Positions 1-5,632 of a DNA stretch of 7,828 bases are shown piece by piece. The stretch comes from an uncultured Pseudomonadota bacterium (GTDB taxonomy: Bacteria > Pseudomonadota > Gammaproteobacteria > Burkholderiales > Rhodocyclaceae): positions 1 through 7,828 of the forward strand of contig CAMLHL010000095.1 of the NCBI GenBank assembly GCA_946479855.1, in the 5' to 3' direction. How positions within the stretch are numbered: position 1 is the stretch's first letter; every line of letters starts with the position of its first letter. The notes beneath the pieces are model-generated. The model was not told where the DNA came from. It saw only the letters and a program-made list of their open reading frames with translations, and made no database searches. The position numbers were made by a program, and so were the translations under genes.

Positions 1-458
1 TCCCGCAGTTCGGGGATGGCGATGTCGTGTTCGCCAAAGTTGCCATTGGCTGCGCCGCGATGGCAGGCCTCACAGTTGGCGGCCGACTTGACGCGCGGAT
101 CGCGCCAGAAGCGGGCCGGTATCTCGTGGTGCTTGCGGACGAAACGCGGGCTCTGGGTGATGCGCGGCGGATTGCCGGCGCTGCCCAGGCGGCCGGGGTC
201 GCCGGCATGGCGTTCGAGGAAGGCGGTGATTTCCTGCCTTTTTTGCGGGTCGACCGTAGCATCGCTGCCGAAATGCTGGTCGAGTCCCGCCATGATCCGG
301 CGCCAGTCGCCGGCGGCTAGCAGGGCCGGTGGGTAGGGCAGGTGGCAGCTCGCGCACTCGGTCTTGAAGCTGGCCGGGGTGCTGGCCGGCAGGGGAAGCC
401 GGTCGGCCAGGGCGGGCAGGGCGAAGCCGAGCAGTGCGATCAGGGTGATGGCTTTCAT
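1..458 (-). CDS. Diheme cytochrome c (DHC family), 3' end cut by the window
   Basis: A periplasmic electron-transfer cytochrome of the dihaem cytochrome c family, the usual electron donor to the SHP cytochrome encoded just upstream. The 152 visible residues start with a signal peptide (residues 1-18, ending ALPALA) and contain two heme c attachment motifs, CASCH (35-39) and CEACH (129-133). H62 (in QHFG) and H110/H111 (in RKHHEIP) are candidate distal ligands, since hemes of this family are normally bis-histidine. The ATG at 458 lies one base after the SHP stop, and a GAGGTG ribosome site at 471-466 sits inside the SHP gene, so the two are translated as a unit. No stop codon appears before base 1. 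The text ends at ...IPELR, close to the usual end of the family, so I infer that few residues are missing. A membrane cytochrome b often follows in related clusters and would lie outside the window. Family assignment is firm; physiological role is not. Confidence 0.9.
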   Translation of the reverse strand, partial: MKAITLIALLGFALPALADRLPLPASTPASFKTECASCHLPYPPALLAAGDWRRIMAGLDQHFGSDATVDPQKRQEITAFLERHAGDPGRLGSAGNPPRITQSPRFVRKHHEIPARFWRDPRVKSAANCEACHRGAANGNFGEHDIAIPELR

Positions 459-459
459 T

Positions 460-864
460 TCAGCGCACCTCGCTCAGGTAAGTGATGAAATCGGCCTTCT
501 CGGCCGGCGTACAGGCACGGCCAACGACCTCCTTGCAGTTGCGACCGAACCATTTTTCGACCTTGGCCGGGTCGCTGAAACGCTCGCCATTGGCGGCGAC
601 GGCGAGCGGCCGGATGCTCTTGCCGGTGACCGCATGCTGGCCGGCGTTCAGCGGGTTGTCGGTATGGCAGCTGGTGCAGCCGGGCATCTTGTCGTTGATC
701 GCGAAGCGCTGGCGGAACAGCGCCTCGCCGCGCTTGGCCGAGGGGGTGAAGCCGGCCTGCTGGGCGAGCGCCTCGGCGGCATAGGCCTGGCGAATCTGGG
801 CCGGGGTTTCGGCATGGCAGGCCAGGCTGGCAAGCAGCAGGGCCAGGGCGGGGATGGCTCGCAT
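460..864 (-). CDS. shp: SHP-type monoheme cytochrome c (DUF1924 family)
   Basis: A small oxygen-binding periplasmic cytochrome related to the sphaeroides heme protein (SHP). In the 134-aa product a signal peptide (residues 1-18, ending ACHA) precedes a mature chain of about 116 residues, similar to the roughly 112 of known SHP. One heme site is present, CTSCH (63-67). N109 in RNC fits the unusual asparagine sixth ligand known for SHP, which leaves the heme when oxygen or another small ligand binds. C110 and C118, eight residues apart, fit the disulfide next to that ligand. I chose the ATG at 864 rather than the in-frame ATG at 888 because it has an AAGGAG site (877-872) with 7-nt spacing and places the signal peptide at the N terminus. 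The diheme partner starts one base after the stop. The in vivo function of SHP is unsettled; reduction of oxygen, nitric oxide or similar ligands has been considered. Confidence 0.9.
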   Translation of the reverse strand: MRAIPALALLLASLACHAETPAQIRQAYAAEALAQQAGFTPSAKRGEALFRQRFAINDKMPGCTSCHTDNPLNAGQHAVTGKSIRPLAVAANGERFSDPAKVEKWFGRNCKEVVGRACTPAEKADFITYLSEVR

Positions 865-895
865 CGTCGTTCTCCTTGGGGTATCCATGGAGAGC

Positions 896-950
896 AGTGT
901 AGGCAGCGAGTCTTAAAGTGGCCTTAGGGGAAACTTAAGCGGAGATTAAT
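896..950 (-). promoter_or_regulatory. SHP operon promoter with 11-bp-periodic TTAA array
   Basis: On the plus strand, four related hexamers begin at 912 (CTTAAA), 923 (CTTAGG), 934 (CTTAAG) and 945 (ATTAAT), each separated by exactly 5 bp. This is the NTTAAN-N5-NTTAAN layout of PmrA/QseB-type OmpR-family boxes. The hexamer nearest the gene lies 10 bp upstream of a -10-like TACACT (901-896, minus strand). No good -35 is present at the right distance (AGGCCA at 17 bp), which is what an activator-dependent promoter looks like. Transcription would start near 889, leaving a leader of about 25 nt that carries the AAGGAG site of the SHP gene. The periodicity is directly visible; identity of the regulator is inference. 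Confidence 0.65.
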
Positions 951-951
951 G

Positions 952-971
952 GACGGTCCGCTTGGGCCGTC
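952..971. repeat. Short inverted repeat upstream of the SHP promoter array
   Basis: GACGGTCC (952-959) and GGGCCGTC (964-971) can form an 8-bp stem with one G-T pair and a 4-base loop. It lies just behind the response-regulator array and downstream of the 68-codon gene. No T-run follows on the minus strand, so I do not call it a terminator. The rest of the 209-nt stretch between 864 and 1074 holds only the promoter array and a second imperfect inverted repeat (999-1008 with 1024-1033); I see no gene in it. Confidence 0.3.
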
Positions 972-1073
972 GAGACGCGGGCTGTGTGTTGGCAGACGAA
1001 GCCGGCGCGGGAGGTGGACTCCGGCGTCGGCTTCGGTGGGGTGTGGGTTTTTTGGGCGTTGCTTGCCGGTGGC

Positions 1074-1280
1074 TTACTTGCCCAGGTGTTGCAGAACGGT
1101 ATGCAGGCGTTCCGCCGCAAAGGCTGCCTCCGGATCGCTTTCGGTCAGTTTCAGAACGTCTGCCCAATTGATGTAGCGATCGAGGCGGACCAGTGCCTTG
1201 GCGCTGACGGAATCGAGATTGATCCCCAGGGTAACGGCGTCCCCCTTGCTGTCCAGACTGTACTCAAACAAACCTTGCAT
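1074..1280 (-). CDS. Small protein of unknown function, 68 aa
   Basis: I do not recognise the family. The product starts MQGLFEYSLD and ends LQHLGK. It has no cysteine, no signal peptide and no membrane segment, is mildly acidic in the middle (LTESDPEAAF), and looks mostly helical in its second half, so it is probably a small cytoplasmic protein. The gene is likely real. Its ATG is preceded by TTTGGAG with 8-nt spacing to the GGAG core (1292-1289), and a TATAAA box lies about 40 nt upstream. It ends in TAA. It sits alone between the end of the ybaL-usp pair (122 nt upstream) and the SHP promoter, so context says little about its job. No terminator is evident after it. Confidence 0.6.
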   Translation of the reverse strand: MQGLFEYSLDSKGDAVTLGINLDSVSAKALVRLDRYINWADVLKLTESDPEAAFAAERLHTVLQHLGK

Positions 1281-1319
1281 GTTTCGATCTCCAAATGGTC
1301 GTGGAATAGGCGCAGCCAG

Positions 1320-1346
1320 TTTATAGGCCAGGCGGGGTAATGGAAA
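1320..1346 (-). promoter_or_regulatory. Candidate sigma-70 promoter of the 68-aa gene
   Basis: The minus strand shows TATAAA (1325-1320, 5 of 6 consensus bases) and a weak TTTCCA (1346-1341, 4 of 6) with a short 15-bp spacer. The predicted start near 1313 gives a leader of about 33 nt with the GGAG site. The -10 is good and the -35 is poor, so the gene could instead be read through from the upstream usp gene. Confidence 0.35.
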
Positions 1347-1402
1347 TGGCGCCGGCAGCCTGATCCGAAGTTTTTTGCGGTTTATCGGTCGGTGCTGCTA
1401 TT

Positions 1403-2287
1403 TCAGGTCGTCACCAGGACGTCGCTCCGGGATTCGGCCAGCACATGCTTGGTCACGCGGCCGAGGAGGAACTCTTCGACAAGGGTTTCGCCCCGCTTGC
1501 CGATGACGATCAAGTCGCAGTTCTCGTCCTGTTCGTGCTCGAGGATGCGCTGGGCGCTGTTGCCATGCAGGACATCCAGCTGGATATGGCGCGACGGCAG
1601 ATTGGCCGCTTCGCACAGCTGGCCGAGTTTTTCCCTGGCCTGTTGCATGGCTTCCGAACGATAGTGCTCGATCCTGGCGGTGTCGACCCCGGCGTAACGT
1701 AGTTGGCCCTCGAAAGGCAGCTCGAATGCGTGCAGGACCACGAGTTCCGCACGCGGAGCGATGGCATGGGCAAGTTTCAGTGAGCGCAGCGAGCCGGCGG
1801 AAAAATCGATGGGGACCAGGAGTTTGCGGTAGGACTCGTGTACCGCCTGCTTGACGACCAGCAGGGGGAGCGACGATGTACCGAGCAGGCGTTCGGCGGT
1901 CGAACCGAGCAGAATGCGCCGCATGGAGTTGCCGCCCCGGGCGCCAAGAATGATCAGGTCGGCGGGAAGGGCATCGGCGTAGTCGAGCAAGCGCGGGAGC
2001 AGTTCTCCCGCCGTAACGTTCAGCGACGGTGCAATGCCGAAGCGCTGGTGGATCGTTTCTCCCAGGGCGCGGAGTTCGGTCCGCGCCTGATTGAGCAACC
2101 CCTCGTCAGTTTTGCCGGTATCGACGGCGAACACTTGCCGCAGCGAATCCATCGGCGGCTGGCCGGCGACATGGAGGATGGACAGCAAGGCCTTCGCTTC
2201 GGCGGCCACCGATGCCGCGCGGGCAATCGCGTGGCGGTTGGGGGCGGAGAGATCGCTGGCAGCCAGGATGTTTTGCAGAGCGTTCAT
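1403..2287 (-). CDS. Tandem-domain universal stress protein (UspA family)
   Basis: A 294-aa cytoplasmic protein made of two fused Usp domains. Domain 1 spans about residues 3-146 and domain 2 about 153-294. Domain 1 keeps the full ATP-binding pattern G-x2-G-x9-G-S (G115, G118, G128-S129). Domain 2 has the same spacing (G263, G266, G276) but arginine (R277) where Ser/Thr is expected, so it may bind nucleotide differently. The ATG at 2287 was chosen because it starts the first beta strand (NALQNILAASDLS) and has a GAGAGG site (2299-2294) that overlaps the stop codon of the antiporter gene ending at 2298. The reading frame is open upstream to 2518, but that part lies inside ybaL and resembles no Usp sequence. 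The 10-nt gap and shared site imply co-translation with ybaL. Usp proteins commonly act in starvation, redox and energy stress; the specific trigger here is unknown. Confidence 0.92.
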   Translation of the reverse strand: MNALQNILAASDLSAPNRHAIARAASVAAEAKALLSILHVAGQPPMDSLRQVFAVDTGKTDEGLLNQARTELRALGETIHQRFGIAPSLNVTAGELLPRLLDYADALPADLIILGARGGNSMRRILLGSTAERLLGTSSLPLLVVKQAVHESYRKLLVPIDFSAGSLRSLKLAHAIAPRAELVVLHAFELPFEGQLRYAGVDTARIEHYRSEAMQQAREKLGQLCEAANLPSRHIQLDVLHGNSAQRILEHEQDENCDLIVIGKRGETLVEEFLLGRVTKHVLAESRSDVLVTT

Positions 2288-2297
2288 GGGGAGCCTC

Positions 2298-4028
2298 TCA
2301 AGTCGCGACGTGGTCCGTGGTGCCGGAGCGCTCTCCCGGGTGGGAGAAGCGTTCCAGGATATGGCTGGCCATGCCCTTGGCCAATTCTTCCTCGCCAAAG
2401 AAGACCGTGCCGAAATTGCCTTGCCGGAGCATGGCGGATTCCGTTTCGCCGTGCGTCCGGAGCACGATCTCGATCGCCGGGTTGAGCGTCCGGGCGGTAT
2501 CGACCATCTGCCTGACATTGATCGGGTCGGGGCTGGCGATGACCAGCATGGTTGCGTCGGCGATGTGGGCCTGGATCAGCACCGATGGCTCGGCGGCATC
2601 GCCGGAAACGGCCGCGATGCCCTTTTTGCGCAGTGTTTCAACCAATTCCCGGTTCTGCTCGGCAACGACATAGGGAATCCGCTGTTTTTCCAGCACCGCG
2701 GCGATGCGCTGGCCGACCCGGCCATAGCCGACGAGGACGACCTGCTTTTCGAGATACTTGCGCTCGGTGCTCATCGGCAATTCGGCGTAAGGGTCGCTGC
2801 CGTGTTCGAGTTGCCGGGCGATGGCCGATTTTCGCAAAGCCCAGCGCCGCAGCGGCTCGATGGCCGAGAACATGAACGGATTGAGGGCGATGGAGAAGAT
2901 GGCCCCGGCGAGGATCAGGCTCATCCCCGCGTTGCTCATCAGGCCGAGCGACTGGCCCAGCCCGGCCAGAATGAAGGAAAACTCGCCGATCTGGGCCAGG
3001 CTGGCGGCCACCGTCAGGGCGGTATTCAGCGGGTAGCGCAGGGCCAGGACGAGGGCGAATGCCGCCAGCGTCTTGCCGAGCATGATGATGGCGACGACGC
3101 CGAGGACCTGCAGCGGTTGCTCGACGAGGATCGCCGGCTGGAAGAGCATGCCGACGGAAACGAAGAAGAGGACCGAAAAGGCATCGCGCAACGGCAGCGA
3201 CTCCTCGGCGGCCCGGTGGCTGAACGCCGACTCGCGCATCACCATGCCGGCGAAGAAGGCGCCGAGGGCGAACGAGACGCTGAACAGCTGGGCGGCACCG
3301 AAGGCGATGCTGATCGCGGCGGCGACCACCGACAGGGTGAACAATTCGCGCGAGCCGGTACCCGCGATGTGCCAGAGCATCCAGGGAATCAACTTGCGAC
3401 CGACGATCATCATCAGGCCGATGAAGGCGCCCACCTCGAGCAGGGTCTTGGCGATGGTTACCCAGACCGCCTGGCTGGCCGCGGCCAGCGGCGCATTGCC
3501 GCCGAGAATGCCGGCCAGCGGTGGCAGCAGCACGAGGACGAGGACGGTCGCCAGGTCTTCGACCACCAGCCAGCCGACGGCGATCCGCCCGTTCATGCTC
3601 TCGAGCACGCCGCGGGCTTCGAGGGCCTTGAGCAGCACCACGGTACTGGCGCAGGACAGCGACAGGCCAAACAGCAGCCCGTGCCCCCAGTCCCAGTTCC
3701 AGCCCCAGGCGACGGCCATGCCGAGCAGGGTGGCGCAGGTCATCTGGACAACGGCGCCGGGAACGGCAATCCGTTTGACCGCGAGCAGGTCGCCCAGCGA
3801 GAAATGCAGGCCGACTCCGAACATCAGCAACATGACGCCAATTTCCGACAGCTGCGCGGCGATATGGACGTCGGCAACGAATCCCGGCGTGGCTGGACCG
3901 ATCAGGATGCCGGCCACCAGATAGCCGACCAGGGCGGGGACCTTCAGGCGTTCGGCGATGAAGCCAAGGATCAGGGCGATGCCGAAGCCCGCCGCCAGTG
4001 TCGTAATCAGTGAAATATTGTGTTCCAT
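2298..4028 (-). CDS. ybaL: YbaL-type cation/proton antiporter with C-terminal RCK (TrkA-N) domain
   Basis: A 576-aa inner-membrane antiporter of the CPA2 family, probably exchanging K+ (or another monovalent cation) for protons. Residues 5-390 form the multi-helix Na+/H+ exchanger domain. Recognisable stretches are GVMLLMFGVGLHFSL (64-78), the acidic pair E157-D158 in GWLVVEDL, typical of the ion-binding helix, and SLAQIGEFSFILAGLG (343-358). A linker of about 40 residues leads to a TrkA-N/RCK domain starting at residue 429. It has a Rossmann GxGxxG (G434, G436, G439) and an acidic E457 after the second strand, which suggests NAD(H) rather than NADP(H). Length and sequence pattern agree closely with E. 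coli YbaL (about 558 aa), including the LITT start and the GSRELFTLSV and LPLRDAF.VLFFVSVGMLF blocks. The ribosome site before the ATG is modest (GAAGG). The gene leads a pair with the Usp gene, consistent with a stress-responsive ion transporter. Confidence 0.92.
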   Translation of the reverse strand: MEHNISLITTLAAGFGIALILGFIAERLKVPALVGYLVAGILIGPATPGFVADVHIAAQLSEIGVMLLMFGVGLHFSLGDLLAVKRIAVPGAVVQMTCATLLGMAVAWGWNWDWGHGLLFGLSLSCASTVVLLKALEARGVLESMNGRIAVGWLVVEDLATVLVLVLLPPLAGILGGNAPLAAASQAVWVTIAKTLLEVGAFIGLMMIVGRKLIPWMLWHIAGTGSRELFTLSVVAAAISIAFGAAQLFSVSFALGAFFAGMVMRESAFSHRAAEESLPLRDAFSVLFFVSVGMLFQPAILVEQPLQVLGVVAIIMLGKTLAAFALVLALRYPLNTALTVAASLAQIGEFSFILAGLGQSLGLMSNAGMSLILAGAIFSIALNPFMFSAIEPLRRWALRKSAIARQLEHGSDPYAELPMSTERKYLEKQVVLVGYGRVGQRIAAVLEKQRIPYVVAEQNRELVETLRKKGIAAVSGDAAEPSVLIQAHIADATMLVIASPDPINVRQMVDTARTLNPAIEIVLRTHGETESAMLRQGNFGTVFFGEEELAKGMASHILERFSHPGERSGTTDHVAT

Positions 4029-4055
4029 GGGCGCCTTCGAATCCGGATCGAATGA

Positions 4056-4084
4056 CTTGTACTAAAGCTCCCTTCGATGGACAA
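4056..4084 (-). promoter_or_regulatory. Candidate promoter of the ybaL-usp operon
   Basis: On the minus strand TTGTCC (4084-4079) and TACAAG (4061-4056) are separated by 17 bp, each matching 4 of 6 consensus bases. A start near 4049 would leave a leader of about 20 nt. The elements are weak, so an alternative sigma factor or an activator is possible. Confidence 0.35.
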
Positions 4085-4111
4085 GCAGGCGCCGCCGAAG
4101 ATTCAGTCAGT

Positions 4112-4139
4112 AAAAAGCGGGAATGGCGTCATTCCCCGC
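4112..4139 (-). terminator. Intrinsic terminator of the toxin-antitoxin module
   Basis: Read on the minus strand, CATTCCCGC pairs with GCGGGGAATG across the 4-base loop ACGC (one bulged base in the G/C part), and the hairpin is followed at once by TTTTT (4116-4112). It lies 54 nt after the stop of the RES toxin gene and ahead of the ybaL promoter, so it insulates the two transcription units. Confidence 0.85.
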
Positions 4140-4193
4140 GATTTCTGGAGAAATCCGCCTTGTGTGCCAGCCAGGCGGCGAGAGCAGGCCTGC

Positions 4194-4925
4194 CTAGGTA
4201 AACCGGAAAACGTGGCTTTCCGGCATCAGTTCGCGTTGCCAGATGGTCAGGTCGGGCGGCTTCAGCCACAGGGTCCAGCTGTGCTGGACGTGCCGGAAGG
4301 GCGCCTCGACCCCGCGGAAAACCTGTGGCGTCAGGATGGCGAGGCAGTGGCCTTCGGGGTGGCGGACGGACTGGTAGCGGATCAGTGCGATCCCGGCCTG
4401 GCGGGCGCTGCCGGCAATTTGCTGGGTGGCGGTGTAATCGTCCGGATCGGTCCAGCTTGGGTGGTCGGCGACGAACGGGGAACGGGTCAGGTCGAGGGCG
4501 TGCGGGGTGGCGCCGTGGAATTCGAACAGTGTGATCGGGATTGCTGCTTCGCGGCTGGCCAGGCCTTCGCTGTCCAGCCAGAAGCGCAGGCGCCAGTAGC
4601 CGCATTCGGCGCAAGCGGTTTTTTCGTCGTCGGCGCCGTAGAAAACGCCGGGGTCGGTGCGTGCCCGGAAACGCGAGCCGGCCGGTGGTTTCGGCCAGTA
4701 GCGGAAGGGCGTCGCGAGCAGCCAGTGCAGTCCCTGGGCATCGTGCGGCAGGGGCGGTTTCGATGCTTCGAGGATGTCTTCGAGCAGCGACTGGTCGCCA
4801 AGATCGCCATGGACCAGGCTCATCGTCGCCACTCGGTGCTGCGCTTCGACCGCCCGCCAGCCCTGGCCTGCCCAGGGCCGGGCTTCAGACGCGAGCGCGG
4901 TGGGCGTCCAGGTATTCGCAGACAT
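4194..4925 (-). CDS. RES-domain toxin, NAD+-degrading, of a type II toxin-antitoxin pair
   Basis: A 243-aa protein of the RES family, whose studied members (such as MbcT, ParT and Res) bind NAD+ and degrade or phosphorolyse it, arresting growth until neutralised. The family's key residues are visible: Arg in SRFR (R85/R87), Y96 in GVFYGADD, E107 in TACAECGYW, and S186 in RYQSVR. Other typical blocks are GLHWLLATPFRY (65-76) and LDLTRSPF.ADH.SWTDP.DY (144-164). The ATG at 4925 gives a 41-nt overlap with the antitoxin gene. It is retained because no other ATG, GTG or TTG occurs before the conserved GWRAVEAQH, and related toxins share the same N-terminal block (TALASEARPW). It has no clear ribosome site, which fits translational coupling to the antitoxin. 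All catalytic positions are intact, so the toxin should be active. Reaction type (hydrolase, phosphorylase or ADP-ribosyl transfer) cannot be read from sequence. Confidence 0.9.
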   Translation of the reverse strand: MSANTWTPTALASEARPWAGQGWRAVEAQHRVATMSLVHGDLGDQSLLEDILEASKPPLPHDAQGLHWLLATPFRYWPKPPAGSRFRARTDPGVFYGADDEKTACAECGYWRLRFWLDSEGLASREAAIPITLFEFHGATPHALDLTRSPFVADHPSWTDPDDYTATQQIAGSARQAGIALIRYQSVRHPEGHCLAILTPQVFRGVEAPFRHVQHSWTLWLKPPDLTIWQRELMPESHVFRFT

Positions 4926-5268
4926 GGAGCAGGCCGTCGACGCGTTTGACGACTTCCAGCGGGTGGCGGTTGTCGAAGGCCTGGTTGGCGGATTTGAGCC
5001 AGCTCCGGGCCAGGTCGTCGTTGCCGCCGACCAGCGAGGAAACCGAACGGTAGAGGCGGACGAAATGGGCCGAGAGCTCCCAGGTCTTGCTGCCTTCGGG
5101 GATGAAGTATTTGCCGTTGAGCAAGCGCGAGGCCGAGGGCTGGCTGGTGCCGATGATGGCGTTAAGGTCGCTGGAACCCAGACCCAGGCGCCGGGCGGCT
5201 TCGACCACGGCGGTGGACAGCACGCGAGAGCGGTCGGAGCGAGGGATGGCTTGCGGGGCAGTGGACAT
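4885..5268 (-). CDS. Xre/MbcA/ParS-family antitoxin (DUF2384-type)
   Basis: A 127-aa DNA-binding antitoxin that neutralises the RES toxin encoded in overlap downstream. Residues about 15-55 form a helix-turn-helix (GLGSSDLNAIIGTSQPSASRLLNG), which should bind the operator in the promoter. Residues about 66-127 match the toxin-binding MbcA/ParS/Xre domain: LYRSVSSLVGGNDDLARSWLKSANQAF, then HPLEVVKRVDGLLHVCEYL. The chain ends at V127 close to the family's usual end, where the last residues reach into the toxin active site. The start at 5268 has TGGAG (5281-5277) 8 nt upstream. Order (antitoxin first) and overlap are typical of the family. The toxin-antitoxin complex probably represses its own promoter. 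Confidence 0.92.
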   Translation of the reverse strand: MSTAPQAIPRSDRSRVLSTAVVEAARRLGLGSSDLNAIIGTSQPSASRLLNGKYFIPEGSKTWELSAHFVRLYRSVSSLVGGNDDLARSWLKSANQAFDNRHPLEVVKRVDGLLHVCEYLDAHRARV

Positions 5269-5290
5269 GTCGGCGTCTCCAGGGATTGTT

Positions 5291-5321
5291 TTTATTCTAC
5301 AGAATAAATTGAAGATATAAA
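5291..5321 (-). promoter_or_regulatory. Antitoxin promoter with perfect palindromic operator
   Basis: TTTATTCT-AC-AGAATAAA (5291-5308) is a perfect inverted repeat with 8-bp arms. The minus-strand -10 box TAGAAT (5299-5294, 5 of 6 consensus bases) lies inside it. A weak -35 TTTATA (5321-5316) is 16 bp upstream. A second, looser inverted repeat, AAATTG (5306-5311) with CAATTT (5324-5329), is centred 18 bp further upstream and could be an auxiliary site. Start of transcription near 5287 leaves about 19 nt of leader with the TGGAG site. A repressor on the palindrome would block the polymerase, as expected for autoregulation by an Xre antitoxin. The whole 5283-5338 stretch is strikingly AT-rich compared with its surroundings. 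Confidence 0.65.
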
Positions 5322-5379
5322 GCCAATTTTGAATTTAAGGGCTGCCTTGACGCGGCAGCGTTGGCGCGGGCAGTCGGCG

Positions 5380-5385
5380 TAGAAT
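5380..5385 (+). promoter_or_regulatory. -10 box of the lipoprotein gene; probable leaderless start
   Basis: TAGAAT (5380-5385) ends 7 nt before the ATG at 5393, so transcription would begin at or next to the start codon. No Shine-Dalgarno sequence is present upstream. No -35 of quality lies 16-18 bp away (a TTGACG at 5347-5352 is 27 bp off). A 6-bp inverted repeat, GCTGCC (5341-5346) with GGCAGC (5354-5359), sits where a regulator could bind. Confidence 0.5.
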
Positions 5386-5392
5386 TCGCGGC

Positions 5393-5605
5393 ATGAAATT
5401 ACTGATCATCGCTTGCATGGGCCTCGCGGCCTGTTCCTCCTGGCATTGGGAAAAAGCCGGGGCGCTCGACGGCGATTACGCGCGCGACGAGAATTACTGC
5501 AAGCAGCAGGTCTATTCCGGTACCGACGGGGTGGTGACCAATGCGACCGTGCGCCGAATGCATGCCTGCATGATGGCCAGGGGTTGGCGAAAAACGGATC
5601 GATGA
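5393..5605 (+). CDS. Small putative lipoprotein, 70 aa, unknown function
   Basis: I do not recognise a named family. The first 14 residues form a short lipoprotein signal with lipobox L11-A12-A13-C14, so the mature protein would be lipidated at C14 and anchored in the envelope. The mature part is about 57 residues with two further cysteines, C36 (in DENYC) and C59 (in RRMHACMMARGW), likely to form a disulfide in the periplasm. The closing pattern Cys-x5-GW followed by basic residues is common in short proteobacterial envelope proteins. The only plus-strand gene in the window, it is divergent from the toxin-antitoxin module and convergent with the next gene, whose stop is 27 nt away; no terminator is evident between them. 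The ATG at 5393 is used because the later Met9 would remove the signal sequence. Confidence 0.7.
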   Translation: MKLLIIACMGLAACSSWHWEKAGALDGDYARDENYCKQQVYSGTDGVVTNATVRRMHACMMARGWRKTDR

Positions 5606-5632
5606 GCGCTGCAGGCAGGCCCGGTCCAGTTC

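Noticed and set aside
865..888. Earlier ATG at 888 for the SHP gene
   Set aside because: It would put charged residues (MDTPRRTT) ahead of the signal peptide, and the AAGGAG site serves the ATG at 864.
364..927. A 187-codon plus-strand frame across the SHP gene
   Set aside because: It lies antisense to a cytochrome with an obvious heme motif and signal peptide; its translation shows no family features and no ribosome site.
999..1033. Imperfect inverted repeat (AAGCCGGCGC with GCGTCGGCTT) as a terminator
   Set aside because: The loop is 15 nt, one pair is a mismatch on the minus strand, and no T-run follows directly on either strand.
2288..2518. Upstream extension of the Usp frame to an ATG at 2518
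   Set aside because: The extra 77 residues lie inside ybaL and look unlike Usp. The ATG at 2287 has a ribosome site and begins the first Usp strand.
2091..4013. A 640-codon open frame on the plus strand, antisense to ybaL and part of the usp gene
   Set aside because: Its translation is low-complexity (rich in Gly, Asp, Glu, Gln, Arg) and has no domain. The opposite strand encodes a clear full-length antiporter, so the open frame is a codon-bias effect of GC-rich DNA.
4077..4949. A 290-codon plus-strand frame across the RES toxin gene
   Set aside because: It runs through the terminator hairpin and opposite a clear RES domain; the translation has no recognisable motif.
5347..5385. TTGACG with TAGAAT as a full sigma-70 promoter for the lipoprotein gene
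   Set aside because: The spacer is 27 bp, far outside the usable range; only the -10 box is retained.
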